In this document: positions 34,186 through 42,686 of the stretch, piece by piece
Numbering within the stretch: position 1 is the stretch's first letter
Layout of the letters: every line of letters starts with the position of its first letter
From: Clostridia bacterium DTU025
GTDB taxonomy: Bacteria; Bacillota; DTU025
Direction: 5' to 3'
NCBI GenBank assembly: GCA_001513145.1
Contig: LFSP01000043.1
Coordinates: forward strand, 1-64,000
Length of the DNA stretch: 64,000 nt
Made by a program: the position numbers and the translations under genes
The notes under the pieces: generated by a model
What the model was told of the DNA's origin: nothing
The model's input: only the letters and a program-made list of their open reading frames with translations
The model's database searches: none

Positions 34186-34893
34186 ATGGCGGCAATGGGT
34201 GACGAGGTGGTTGGCCCGGTGCGAAAGGTGATAGATGACGTCGGCGCGGTGATCCTGGCAGGCGGGTCCGGCTCGCGGCTGGGCGGGAACAAGGCCCTGC
34301 TGCCGCTGGCCGGAGCGCCCATGGCGCAGCACGTGTTGGACGTGGTCGCGGGCCTGGTGGACAGGGTCGTGGTGGTGGGCAATACGATGGAGGAGGCCAA
34401 GACGGTCATCGCCGGGCTCAAGTGGCCCGATGGCGTTGCGGCTGTGCCCGCCGACGACGGCGTGGGGGAGAGACAGGGGCCTTTGGCGGGGATAAGGGCG
34501 GGCCTTGCGGCGTGCGGCCGCGCCAGGTGCCTGGTGGTGGGCTGCGACATGCCGTTTCTGTGCCGTGGGGTGCTCGAGGCCCTGATAGGGCTCTCGCAGG
34601 GGCATGATGCAGCTGCCCCGCGCCTGGGTCCGGTGAGGGCAACGGAGCCGCTGTGCGCGGTCTACGAGGTGAGGTGTGTGGGTGTCATCGATGCCCTGCT
34701 GGCCTCGGGGACTGCCAAGGTCACGAGGCTGCTGGATGCCGTCGATACGGTCTACATGGAAGCTGAAGAGTGCAGCAAGCTGGACCCTGCGGGGCTTGGG
34801 TTCTTCAACGTGAACACGTGGGAGGACGTGGCGGCTGCCGAAGGGGTGATCATGCGGTCTCGCTGCGCCCGCGCTGGTTGCGGCCGGGGTTGA
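34186..34893 (+). CDS. mobA: Molybdenum cofactor guanylyltransferase-like protein
   Basis: A 235-aa nucleotidyltransferase that attaches GMP to molybdopterin, or a close relative. The signature VILAGGSGSRLGGNKALLPL (residues about 20-39), QGPLAGIRAGLAA, VVGCDMPFL with the metal-binding Asp, and the later FFNVNTWED are all as in MobA. AAGGA precedes the ATG at 34186. No molybdoenzyme lies in the window. Its last 44 bp overlap a convergent membrane-protein gene. Confidence 0.87.
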   Translation: MAAMGDEVVGPVRKVIDDVGAVILAGGSGSRLGGNKALLPLAGAPMAQHVLDVVAGLVDRVVVVGNTMEEAKTVIAGLKWPDGVAAVPADDGVGERQGPLAGIRAGLAACGRARCLVVGCDMPFLCRGVLEALIGLSQGHDAAAPRLGPVRATEPLCAVYEVRCVGVIDALLASGTAKVTRLLDAVDTVYMEAEECSKLDPAGLGFFNVNTWEDVAAAEGVIMRSRCARAGCGRG

Positions 34894-35953
34894 CGCTGGG
34901 GCCTGAGCGCAGCACCCCGGTGGCCATGAGAACGGCGCCCAGGGCCAGGTTGAGGTAGTAGGTGATGGCGCGCCAGACCATGACGAACACGCCCAGCACT
35001 GCCCGCGGGGCTACGCTGCTGAAGAGCGCGGCGAAGCCAAGCTCCGCGGCGCCTGACGAGCCCGGGGTTGGGGCGTACGCGGCGGCGAGGTAGAACACGA
35101 CGGTGATGGCCATCACCTGTATTATGGAGCAGGGGAAGCCGAGGCCCCGCAGCACCAGGGCAGGGACCAGCGCCGTCGAGAGCCACCAGCCGAAACTGAG
35201 GAGCAGCACCTTCGCCAGCTCCACCCTGTAGCTGGTGACGAACCGGTCAAGGGCGGTCCGGAACTCGATGAGCTCGCTGTTGAGGCGCTCGATGGCCCTG
35301 TCGATGGTCTCCTGGCGGAACAGGCGTAGCGTGAACCTGTTGCGCACCGCTGCCACCGCAAGCTGCTGGATCCGCTCAGGCCGGATGATGAAGTACAGGA
35401 CGAAGGCGAACACGCCCAGCGACACCAGGATGCCGGCGCCGCAGGCCACGGCCAGGGCGGGAGAAAGCCGCCAGGCGCCGTCAGGCCACTGCCACAACAG
35501 CGCCACCGAGGCGGTGAGCCCCAACGACACCCTGGCGAAGACGTTGAGGACGGTCTTTACGGCCACCACGGCGCTGGCCTGCCCGGGGGTGAAGTCAGGC
35601 GACGAGAGCAGGTAGGCCTGGAACGGCTCGCCGCCGGAGTCGAACGGGGTCACGTTGGACACGAAGGTGCCGAGGATTGCCACCCTGACCGCGCGCCCGA
35701 GGCTCAAGCGGCCTCCCAGCGCCTGCACGAGCACCTTCATGCGAAGGCCGTCCACGACCCACGTGAACACCACGAGGCTCAGCGCCAGGGCCAGCATCTT
35801 GGGGTCCACCTTCGCCAGTTCCGCCCACGACACTTCCCCACGGGTCAGCTGGAACAACACGTACGCGGCGACTAAGCCGAAGGCCGACGCCAGCAGCGCG
35901 CCGCGGCGCAGCTGCCGGATGCGTGCAGGTGAGCTGTTCCCGCCGCTCGTCAT
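34850..35953 (-). CDS. Flippase-like protein (LPG_synthase_TM / UPF0104 family)
   Basis: A 367-aa membrane protein with about eight helices, of the family that includes the membrane half of lysyl-phosphatidylglycerol synthase (MprF) and YbhN. Family features are VSNVTPFDSGGEPFQAYLL, the KTVLNVFARV segment and PTPGSSGAAELGF. It lacks the C-terminal synthase domain and so is likely a lipid flippase or unknown transporter. The ATG at 35953 follows GGAGG by 8 bp. It ends 44 bp inside mobA, on the other strand. Confidence 0.85.
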   Translation of the reverse strand: MTSGGNSSPARIRQLRRGALLASAFGLVAAYVLFQLTRGEVSWAELAKVDPKMLALALSLVVFTWVVDGLRMKVLVQALGGRLSLGRAVRVAILGTFVSNVTPFDSGGEPFQAYLLSSPDFTPGQASAVVAVKTVLNVFARVSLGLTASVALLWQWPDGAWRLSPALAVACGAGILVSLGVFAFVLYFIIRPERIQQLAVAAVRNRFTLRLFRQETIDRAIERLNSELIEFRTALDRFVTSYRVELAKVLLLSFGWWLSTALVPALVLRGLGFPCSIIQVMAITVVFYLAAAYAPTPGSSGAAELGFAALFSSVAPRAVLGVFVMVWRAITYYLNLALGAVLMATGVLRSGPSVNPGRNQRGRSETA

Positions 35954-36036
35954 CGCCGGCACCTCCGGAGCAGATGGTAGAAAGCACGTTCCATTATACC
36001 ATCACGCTCGACAGGCAGGTCATGATGGGCAAACCA

Positions 36037-37929
36037 CTATCCCCAGATCAAGGAAAGCGTCTGATACGCCACCACCGCCAGCATCCAGGCCAGAACCAGC
36101 TGGTACACAACGGCGAAGACGGTCCAGCCAGTGGACCCAGTCTCGCGCCTGATGGCTGCCACCGTGGCAACGCATGGCACGTACGCCATAGACATCACAA
36201 TGAAGGCGTACGCCGCGGCCGGGGTGAACGCTGCGGCCAGGGCGGCGCTGACGCCGGTCTCCCCTGAACCATAGAGCACTCCAAGGGAGCCGGCGATCAT
36301 CTCCTTGGCGAAGAAGCCGGTTATCAGGGCGGACGCCGCCTGCCACGTGCCGAAGCCCGCCGGCCTGAACAGCGGCGCGATGAGCCCGCCGATGAAGCCC
36401 ATGAGGGAGCCCTCGCCGCCGTCAGAGCCTGGCGGGACGTTGGTCAGCACCCACATGATGGCGACGCCCATGACGATGATGGTGCCGGCGCGGGTCAGGA
36501 AGTCGTAGCAGCGTATCCACGTTGCGCGAAGCACGGTGGAGGCTGAGGGCATCCTGTAAGGCGGCAGCTCCATGAGGAACGCCGAAGGCGCGGTGGCCTC
36601 GCCAGCGCGGCTCTCCTGGCGCAGGAGCCACATGCTGAGCAGCTTGGCCATGCCAGCCGCCAGCGCCACGCCCAGCGCGTATACGGAGAACACCACCAGG
36701 GCGCGGTAGCGGGGGAACAGCGCCGTCGCGAACAGCACGTACACAGGGAGCCTGGCGGCGCACGACACCAGCGGGTTGATGAGGATCGATACCAGCCTCT
36801 CGCGCCGGTTGTCGAGGGCGCGGGTGGCGAGGATCCCCGTGACGTTGCAGCCGAAGCCCAGGATCATGGGGATGCAGGCGCGCCCGCTCAGGCCCAGCAT
36901 GGCCATGAACCTGTCGGATATCGTGGCGGCTCTGGCCATGTAGCCCGAGTCCTCCAGCAGCGAGATGGCCAGGAAAAGGGCGAACACCGGAGGAGCGAAC
37001 TCCAGCACCGCGCCGACTCCGCCTGCGATCCCGTCCACCACGAAGGACGTGAGAAGCTCGGGGGCGCCCACCATCTCAAGGCCGCGCGCCAGGGCTCCGC
37101 CAACCCTGCCCATGAGCTCAGCAGCCATGTCGGAAAGCGGTCCGCCCAGCGTGAAGGTGAAGCCGAACATGGCCGCCATCACCGCGGCAAACACCGGGAA
37201 CGCCAGCCATCTGTGGAGGACAATGGCGTCGATGCGTTGCGTCAGCGACTTGGCGCCGGCGCTCTCCTCGTCGACGTGGACGGTGGCGGCGACGATCGCA
37301 GCTGCCCTCTCGTAGCGGCGCACCGCGTTCTCCTCCGAAACGGTGGCCTCCACCTGCAGCGTGCCGGGGCGTCCGGGGGCTGATCCGTCGCTTTCGCCAG
37401 CGCGACTCACCGCCTCGCCGGCCTCGTTGCCGGCCGCCTCACCGGCCGCCGCCAGCTCCACCGCCTGCTTCAGCACGCGCTTCAGGCCTTCGCCCGTGGT
37501 CGCGACAGTGGGCACCACGGGCACGCGCAGCTCCTGCGAGAGCGCCTGGACGTCGATGTCGAGGCCCATCCTCCTTGCCTCGTCCATCATATTCAGGGCC
37601 ACCACCGTGGGAACCCCTAGTTCCAGCAGTTGAAGCGTAAGGTACAGGTGCCGCTCGAGATTGGTGGCGTCCACGACGTTGATGATGGCGTCGGCGTTTC
37701 CTTCCAGTATGAACTGCCTGGCCACCGTCTCGTCGGGGGGACCAGGCGAAAGCGAATACGTGCCTGGCAGGTCCACCAGGTCAACCTCTATATCACCCGA
37801 CCGCGCCACTCCCTGCGCGATGTCGACGGTGACCCCCGGCCAGTTGCCCACGTGCTGATGGGAGTGGGTGAGGGCGTTGAAGATCACACTCTTGCCGCAG
37901 TTGGGGTTACCGACCAATGCTATGACCAT
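36037..37929 (-). CDS. feoB: Ferrous iron transporter FeoB
   Basis: A 630-aa Fe(II) permease with an N-terminal G protein domain: G1 GNPNCGKS (7-14), G3 DLPGTYSL, G4 NMMD, followed by a spacer helical region and the membrane core with two Gate motifs (for example LGFGCNVTGILATRAL and LINPLVSCAARLPVYVL) whose conserved Cys lines the pore. The length is a little short of the usual 650-770 residues. It is the last gene of the dtxR-feoA-feoB set, with a DtxR-type box directly upstream, so low iron should induce it. Confidence 0.95.
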   Translation of the reverse strand: MVIALVGNPNCGKSVIFNALTHSHQHVGNWPGVTVDIAQGVARSGDIEVDLVDLPGTYSLSPGPPDETVARQFILEGNADAIINVVDATNLERHLYLTLQLLELGVPTVVALNMMDEARRMGLDIDVQALSQELRVPVVPTVATTGEGLKRVLKQAVELAAAGEAAGNEAGEAVSRAGESDGSAPGRPGTLQVEATVSEENAVRRYERAAAIVAATVHVDEESAGAKSLTQRIDAIVLHRWLAFPVFAAVMAAMFGFTFTLGGPLSDMAAELMGRVGGALARGLEMVGAPELLTSFVVDGIAGGVGAVLEFAPPVFALFLAISLLEDSGYMARAATISDRFMAMLGLSGRACIPMILGFGCNVTGILATRALDNRRERLVSILINPLVSCAARLPVYVLFATALFPRYRALVVFSVYALGVALAAGMAKLLSMWLLRQESRAGEATAPSAFLMELPPYRMPSASTVLRATWIRCYDFLTRAGTIIVMGVAIMWVLTNVPPGSDGGEGSLMGFIGGLIAPLFRPAGFGTWQAASALITGFFAKEMIAGSLGVLYGSGETGVSAALAAAFTPAAAYAFIVMSMAYVPCVATVAAIRRETGSTGWTVFAVVYQLVLAWMLAVVAYQTLSLIWG

Positions 37930-37954
37930 AGTGTCCTCGCGTTCTCCTTCGCAT

Positions 37955-37970
37955 GTTAGCGGAGACTAAC
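37955..37970. promoter_or_regulatory. DtxR-type box before feoB
   Basis: GTTAG-CGGAGA-CTAAC is an inverted repeat with 5-bp arms 25 bp upstream of the feoB start. The arms and spacing match those of the box before dtxR. Confidence 0.6.
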
Positions 37971-37997
37971 TTTTCGCCAAACAGATGCCCAGCTTGC

Positions 37998-38387
37998 CTA
38001 GCTGCATCCGCACGCTCCGCGCCTCGCCCCGCGGCGCCTGCGCAGACGGTTCCGTCGTCCGCCCGCCGCCGGCACCCGTCCCCTGCCTGCGGCGCAGCAC
38101 ACGGCCTTGGAGTCGCACGGCGCTTTGCACGGCGCGTTACACGGCGAGCCACACGGAAGCACCGGCACGCATCTTGCCTCGCATCGCCTTATGCCCATAC
38201 GGCAGCCGCGCGCGCATATGATCAACGGGTCGCCCAGCGGAGCGCAACCCTCCACCTGCACCACCGCGCCTGGCGTGAGCCCCAGCTCCAGCAGGCGGCG
38301 TCCCAGGCGGTTGCTGCAGTCCACCTGCGCAACTGTTCCAGACTGCCCCGGCTTCAGGTCGGCCAGGCTAGCGCTGTTCTGCGTCAT
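37998..38387 (-). CDS. feoA: FeoA-like protein with cysteine-rich C-terminal tail
   Basis: A 129-aa protein. Residues 1 to about 75 are a FeoA/SH3-like domain (LADLKPGQSGTVAQVD, LGRRLLELGLTPGAVVQV, PLGDPLIICARGC). FeoA proteins are normally 75-85 residues; here a tail follows with nine cysteines (LPCGSPCNAPCKAPC, then AVCC and ACGCS) and an Arg-rich stretch. The tail could bind iron or an Fe-S cluster, a function otherwise given by FeoC. It starts 20 bp inside the end of dtxR and lies 68 bp before feoB. Confidence 0.85.
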   Translation of the reverse strand: MTQNSASLADLKPGQSGTVAQVDCSNRLGRRLLELGLTPGAVVQVEGCAPLGDPLIICARGCRMGIRRCEARCVPVLPCGSPCNAPCKAPCDSKAVCCAAGRGRVPAAGGRRNRLRRRRGARRGACGCS

Positions 38388-38778
38388 CTTGTTTACCCCT
38401 GCCTTCCATGAATTCTATCAACGCGTCCATCGTCTTCGGGCTCAGCACGTGCTCTATCTTGCAGGCGTCAAGCTCCGCGGTGCTATCGTCCACCCCCAGC
38501 GTAGACACGAGGAAGCGCTTGATGGTGGAGTGCCGATTCCGGACCATCTTCGCGTACCTGCACCCCGCTTCCGTAAGGACTACGGGGCCGTATCGTTCCT
38601 GTTGAACCAGGCCTCGCTCAGCCAGCGAGGCCATGGCTTGATTCACGCTTGACTTGGAGACCCCCAGGCGCATCGCGATGTCGGTGGTGCGCACCCCGTC
38701 CGTCTCCGAGCCGCACAGATCCCACACAGCCTCGAGATAATCCTCGAGAGACGGCGATATGCTTCCATAGCTGGGCAC
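38368..38778 (-). CDS. DtxR/MntR-family metal-dependent repressor
   Basis: A 136-aa transcription factor with an N-terminal winged helix (SLEDYLEAVWDL, TTDIAMRLGVSKSSVNQAM) and a dimerisation/metal domain (DACKIEHVLSPKTMDALIEFME) holding Glu, His and Cys ligands. It lacks the C-terminal SH3 domain. The GTG at 38778 is placed 7 bp after GGGAGG; the frame is open to 38808. It heads the iron operon and has a DtxR box 32 bp upstream, so it probably represses itself and feoAB in response to Fe(II). Confidence 0.9.
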   Translation of the reverse strand: MPSYGSISPSLEDYLEAVWDLCGSETDGVRTTDIAMRLGVSKSSVNQAMASLAERGLVQQERYGPVVLTEAGCRYAKMVRNRHSTIKRFLVSTLGVDDSTAELDACKIEHVLSPKTMDALIEFMEGRGKQDDAEQR

Positions 38779-38809
38779 ACCAACACCTCCCGTCCGGATG
38801 CCAGGCAAG

Positions 38810-38828
38810 AGTTAGGCTAGACTAACTT
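38810..38828. promoter_or_regulatory. DtxR-type box before dtxR-feoA-feoB
   Basis: AGTTAGGCTAGACTAACTT is a near-palindrome close to the known DtxR/IdeR consensus (TTAGGTTAGSCTAACCTAA). It lies 32 bp before the repressor start. Confidence 0.75.
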
Positions 38829-38903
38829 CCAAGCCAATTGTACCCTCGGTGCACCGAGGCGTCAAGCGTTTTCGATGCCGCCGGCGTGAGCGTCAAGTCA
38901 ACG

Positions 38904-38941
38904 CGAGAGAGCCCCGCCTTGGCTTGGCGGGGGCCCTCTCG
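38904..38941. terminator. Strong hairpin between arcC and the iron operon
   Basis: CGAGAGAGCCCCGCC pairs with GGCGGGGGCCCTCTCG over about 15 bp with a 7-nt loop. It lies downstream of the leftward carbamate kinase gene and is most likely its terminator. Confidence 0.7.
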
Positions 38942-39009
38942 TTCGGTGTGGTTACTGGCGAGTAGCTGCTCTACAAGTGGCAGGCAGGGATGGAGCCGCA
39001 CGAGGCGGT

Positions 39010-39954
39010 CTACGTCGTGATGTGAGTGCCGGCGCTACCCGAGATGGCCTCCAGGGCCTGGTGCAGGCTGGCGATGATGGCCTCCTCGCCGCCGTTCTCG
39101 AGGAAGCGGCGGCAGGCCTCCACCTTCGGGCCCATGGAGCCGGCCCTGAAGTGGCCCTCCTCCTGGTAGGCCACGAGCTCGTTCAGCGTCACGCGGTCAA
39201 GGTCGCGCTGATTGGGGGTGCGGTAGTTCAGGGCCACGCGGGGCACGTCGGTGAGGATCATAAGCACTTGGGCGCCGACGTCGTGGGCGACGCGCTCCGC
39301 GCCGAGGTCCTTGTCGATGACGGCCTCGACGCCCACCAGGTCGCCGTCGCGCTCGATGACGGGGATGCCACCTCCGCCGTTGGCGATGACTATGGCGCCA
39401 GCCGCCACCAGCTGGGCGATGGCTGGAGCCTCGACTATGCGTTTGGGGTCTGGGGACGGCACGACCCGGCGCCAGCCCCGGCCCGCGTCTTCGATCCAGC
39501 GTTCATCGGTGGTGGCCATGCGCTGGCGGGCCCAGTCTTCAGGGCAAAAAGGGCCTACAGGCTTCGTCGGGTTCTGGAAGGCGGGGTCGGCGGGGTCCAC
39601 CACGGCCTGGGTGACGATGGTGGCCACGGGGCGGTGGATGCCCTTGCGCTTGAGGGATCTTCCGAGGCACTGCTGGAGCATGTAGCCGATGAGCCCCTGG
39701 GATTGGGCACCGCAGGCGTCCAGGGGCATGGCGGGCACCTGGTTGCGGCCTGCCTCCTGCTGTATGAGGATGGCGCCGACCTGAGGGCCGTTGCCGTGGG
39801 TGATCACCACGGTGTGGCCGGCGGCTACGAGCTCGGCGATCTGGTCTGTGGTGGACTGCACGTTGGCCAGCTGTTCGTCGAAGGCTCCGGCCTGGCGAGG
39901 CTGGAGGATGGCGTTGCCGCCGAGGGCGATGACTATGCGTTTACCTGTGGGCAC
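39010..39954 (-). CDS. arcC: Carbamate kinase
   Basis: A 314-aa amino acid kinase-fold enzyme that makes ATP from carbamoyl phosphate and ADP in fermentative arginine, agmatine or allantoin breakdown. Motifs: VIALGGNAILQP, VITHGNGPQVG, VIANGGGGIPV, VIDKDLGAERVA and GSMGPKVEACRRFLE. The start is GTG at 39954, 9 bp after AAGGAG, 1 bp downstream of the nagA stop. No arginine deiminase or ornithine carbamoyltransferase gene lies beside it, so the source of carbamoyl phosphate is not shown. Confidence 0.95.
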   Translation of the reverse strand: MPTGKRIVIALGGNAILQPRQAGAFDEQLANVQSTTDQIAELVAAGHTVVITHGNGPQVGAILIQQEAGRNQVPAMPLDACGAQSQGLIGYMLQQCLGRSLKRKGIHRPVATIVTQAVVDPADPAFQNPTKPVGPFCPEDWARQRMATTDERWIEDAGRGWRRVVPSPDPKRIVEAPAIAQLVAAGAIVIANGGGGIPVIERDGDLVGVEAVIDKDLGAERVAHDVGAQVLMILTDVPRVALNYRTPNQRDLDRVTLNELVAYQEEGHFRAGSMGPKVEACRRFLENGGEEAIIASLHQALEAISGSAGTHITT

Positions 39955-39955
39955 C

Positions 39956-41167
39956 TCATAGCACTCCTTCGTAGACTGTGTTGCCTGCAACTATCGTGCG
40001 CACCACCTGGCCTTCAGGGCCGAGGATGGTGATGTCGGCATCCATCCCTGGGGCGAGGCTGCCCTTGCAGTGGCCTTGGCCGATGAGGCGCGCCGGGGTG
40101 CTGCTGGCCATCTGGACGGCCTCCGCCAGCGACACGTGGGCGAAGCGCCGGACGTTGGCGACGGCGCGGTCCATGGCGAGGGTGCTGCCTGCCAGCGAGC
40201 CGGACTCGAGGCGGGCGACGCCGTCCTTCACGATGACGACCTGGCCGCCCAGCTCCGAGCGGCCCTCGGGCATGCCTGCGGCGCGCATGGCGTCGGTCAC
40301 CAGCGCCACGCGCGAGGGGCCTTTGGCCCTGACGATGAGGTCCACCACGGCGGGGTGCAGGTGGACTCCGTCGGCGATCATCTCGCACGCAAGCTCGTCG
40401 AGGGTGAGCGCGGCGCCGACGGTGCCGGGGGCGCGGTGGTGCAGCCCGCGCATGGCGTTGAACGTGTGGGCGACGAGCCTCGCGCCGGCCTGCGCTGCGG
40501 CGCAGGTTTGCTCGTAGGTGGCCTCGGTGTGCGCGATGGCGGGAACAACGCCCGCCTCGGCCAGGAGCGAGATGATCTCCAGCGCGCCGTCGATCTCAGG
40601 AGCCACCGACATGATCTTGACGTGGCCCGCGCCTGCCTGGAGAAGCTCGTCCAGGACGGCCCTGTCAGGGGATAGGATACCCGATTCGGGCTGGGCGCCG
40701 CGGGCGGCGGGGTTCAGGAACGGCCCTTCCACGTTGATCCCCAGCACGGCCGCGCCACGCGGGACGACCGGAGCGTCGGTGGAGGCGGCGGACTGGGCTT
40801 GGATGTAGTCTGCCACGTGGCGGCAGGCCCGTACCATGTCGGGCAGTGGGTTGGATATGACGGTGGGCAGAAAGCCGGTCACCCCTCGGGAGGCCGCGAA
40901 CGCCGCCATGGTCTGCAGGGCCCCAGGCGTCGCGTCCATGGTGTCGGCGCCGGCGGCGCCGTGGATGTGGATGTCGATGAAGCCTGGGCACACGGTGCAC
41001 CCTGCGGCGTCGATGACGGTGGCGCCGCGTCCGTCTGCAGGGGGAAGGGCGGCGTCGCCGGTGGGGTGCACGGCTGCGATGGTGCCGTCTTCAATGAGTA
41101 TCACGCCGTTTGGGATAACAAGGTCGGGGGCGACGACGGCGCCGCCCCTGATTATCACCTTGCTCAA
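39956..41167 (-). CDS. nagA: N-acetylglucosamine-6-phosphate deacetylase
   Basis: A 403-aa amidohydrolase that removes acetate from GlcNAc-6-phosphate in amino-sugar recycling. The metal motif FIDIHIHGAAG, the Glu ligand in NVEGPFLNP, HTFNAMRGLHHR and the catalytic Asp in LVTDAM are all present. The start is TTG at 41167 after GAGGGG. It lies 15 bp after the malic enzyme and is nearly joined to arcC, so these three form one transcript. The substrate probably comes from its own cell wall or from chitin. Confidence 0.93.
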   Translation of the reverse strand: MSKVIIRGGAVVAPDLVIPNGVILIEDGTIAAVHPTGDAALPPADGRGATVIDAAGCTVCPGFIDIHIHGAAGADTMDATPGALQTMAAFAASRGVTGFLPTVISNPLPDMVRACRHVADYIQAQSAASTDAPVVPRGAAVLGINVEGPFLNPAARGAQPESGILSPDRAVLDELLQAGAGHVKIMSVAPEIDGALEIISLLAEAGVVPAIAHTEATYEQTCAAAQAGARLVAHTFNAMRGLHHRAPGTVGAALTLDELACEMIADGVHLHPAVVDLIVRAKGPSRVALVTDAMRAAGMPEGRSELGGQVVIVKDGVARLESGSLAGSTLAMDRAVANVRRFAHVSLAEAVQMASSTPARLIGQGHCKGSLAPGMDADITILGPEGQVVRTIVAGNTVYEGVL

Positions 41168-41182
41168 GAGCTCAACCCCTCG

Positions 41183-42529
41183 TTACTCCTGGTCGTCGGG
41201 CTCAGGGGGCATGGCGATGAACCCCTGGTCCATCATCATCGTGGTGAGGGCCCGCGACTCGCGGATGATGTTCTCCGCCTCGGCCAGGAGCTCCTCCCTG
41301 GTGGCCGTGCGCCTGGCGACGCCCTGCTGGATGGCGGCCATGCCCACGGCAGCGGCCTCGCGCGGGTAGACCTCCCATTCGTCCATGGTGGGAACTATGT
41401 AGTCAGGGCGCAGCCCTTTCTCCTCCGCCACCGCGGCCAGCTCCCTGGCGGCAGCTATGCACATCTCGTCGGTGATGGTGGTGGCCCTGACGTCAAGGGC
41501 GCCTCTGAAGATGGCGGGGAACCCCAGCGAGTTGTTGATCTGGTTGGCGAAGTCGGACCTGCCGGTGGCCACCACGGCGGCTCCGGCCTCCTCAGCGTCC
41601 CACGGCCAGATCTCGGGCACTGGGTTCGCGCAGGCGAAGACGATGGGATCGGAAGCCATGCCGCGCACCCATTCAGGCAGGATGACTCCGGGGCCAGGCT
41701 GTGAGCAGCCTATGACCACGTCGGCGCCGGCCATGGCCTCGGCGATGCCGCCCTGGATGCCGTCGCCGTTTGTGAGCTGGCACATGCCCCACTTGGGGCC
41801 AGGGGCGCCCTCCAGGTCGGTCCTGCCCTTGTGCAGGGTGCCCTTGGAGTCGCAGAGCACGATCTTGGCAGGGTCCACGCCCGCGGCGATCAGGAGGTGC
41901 ACCGTGCGGATGTTGGCGGCGCCTGCGCCCACCATGGCCACCTTGACGTTGCCGATGTCCTTGCCCACGAGCTTCAGGGCGTTGATGAAGCCAGCCAGCA
42001 ACACCGCCGCGGTGCCCTGCTGGTCGTCGTGCCACACCGGGATCTCGCACTCCGCGCGCAGCCTGTCGAGGATGTCGAAGCACTTGGGCTGGGCGATGTC
42101 TTCGAGGTTGATGCCGCCGAAGGCAGGCTGCAGCCACTTCACCGCGGAGATTATCTCCTCGGGGTCTTTGGTCTTCAGGCAGATGGGTACGGCGTTGACC
42201 CCTCCGAGGTACTTGAAGAGCATGGACTTGCCTTCCATCACCGGAAGCGCGGCCTCCGGGCCGATGTCGCCTAGACCCAGCACTCTGGTGCCGTCGCTCA
42301 CCACGGCGATGGTGTTGCCTTTGGCCGTATGCTCGTAGACCTTCTCAGGATTGGCGTAGATGTCCATGCACGGTGCCGCGACGCCAGGCGAGTACCAGAT
42401 GGCGAAGTCCTGGAATGACCTGATGGCGGCCTTGGGAACCGTCTGGTACTTGCCGCGGTAGAACGGGTGGAGACGCAAAGCTTCCTGCGAGGGCTTCTGG
42501 GCTTTCGAGAGTCGATCGTCCTTACTCAC
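41183..42529 (-). CDS. NAD(P)-dependent malic enzyme
   Basis: A 448-aa enzyme converting malate to pyruvate and CO2 with reduction of NAD(P). The N-terminal YSPGVAAPCMDI with the catalytic Tyr, the Lys region VVSDGTRVLGLGDIG, GGINLEDIAQPKCF with metal ligands Glu and Asp, and the nucleotide motif VAMVGAGAANIRT are as in the short bacterial form without a phosphotransacetylase domain. Reading further upstream (to 42865) is open but has no start signal; GGGGAGGG lies 7 bp before the GTG at 42529. It is the first gene of a unit with nagA and arcC. Confidence 0.94.
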   Translation of the reverse strand: MSKDDRLSKAQKPSQEALRLHPFYRGKYQTVPKAAIRSFQDFAIWYSPGVAAPCMDIYANPEKVYEHTAKGNTIAVVSDGTRVLGLGDIGPEAALPVMEGKSMLFKYLGGVNAVPICLKTKDPEEIISAVKWLQPAFGGINLEDIAQPKCFDILDRLRAECEIPVWHDDQQGTAAVLLAGFINALKLVGKDIGNVKVAMVGAGAANIRTVHLLIAAGVDPAKIVLCDSKGTLHKGRTDLEGAPGPKWGMCQLTNGDGIQGGIAEAMAGADVVIGCSQPGPGVILPEWVRGMASDPIVFACANPVPEIWPWDAEEAGAAVVATGRSDFANQINNSLGFPAIFRGALDVRATTITDEMCIAAARELAAVAEEKGLRPDYIVPTMDEWEVYPREAAAVGMAAIQQGVARRTATREELLAEAENIIRESRALTTMMMDQGFIAMPPEPDDQE

Positions 42530-42686
42530 TGGGCAACCCTCCCCGAAAAATGACTGTGATGGGTTTTTCAACAGAGCGATGCGGAACCCTTCTGCCGGAA
42601 GGCGGCAATGTGGCCCCAGCGCATAGCGGGACTCCGCCCGAGGGAGGATATGCCCGTAAACTGGCATTGGTGGTGAGGGTTGAAAC

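Noticed and set aside
38977-40032. Rightward 351-aa frame opposite arcC
   Set aside because: Antisense of carbamate kinase with Gly/His-rich composition.
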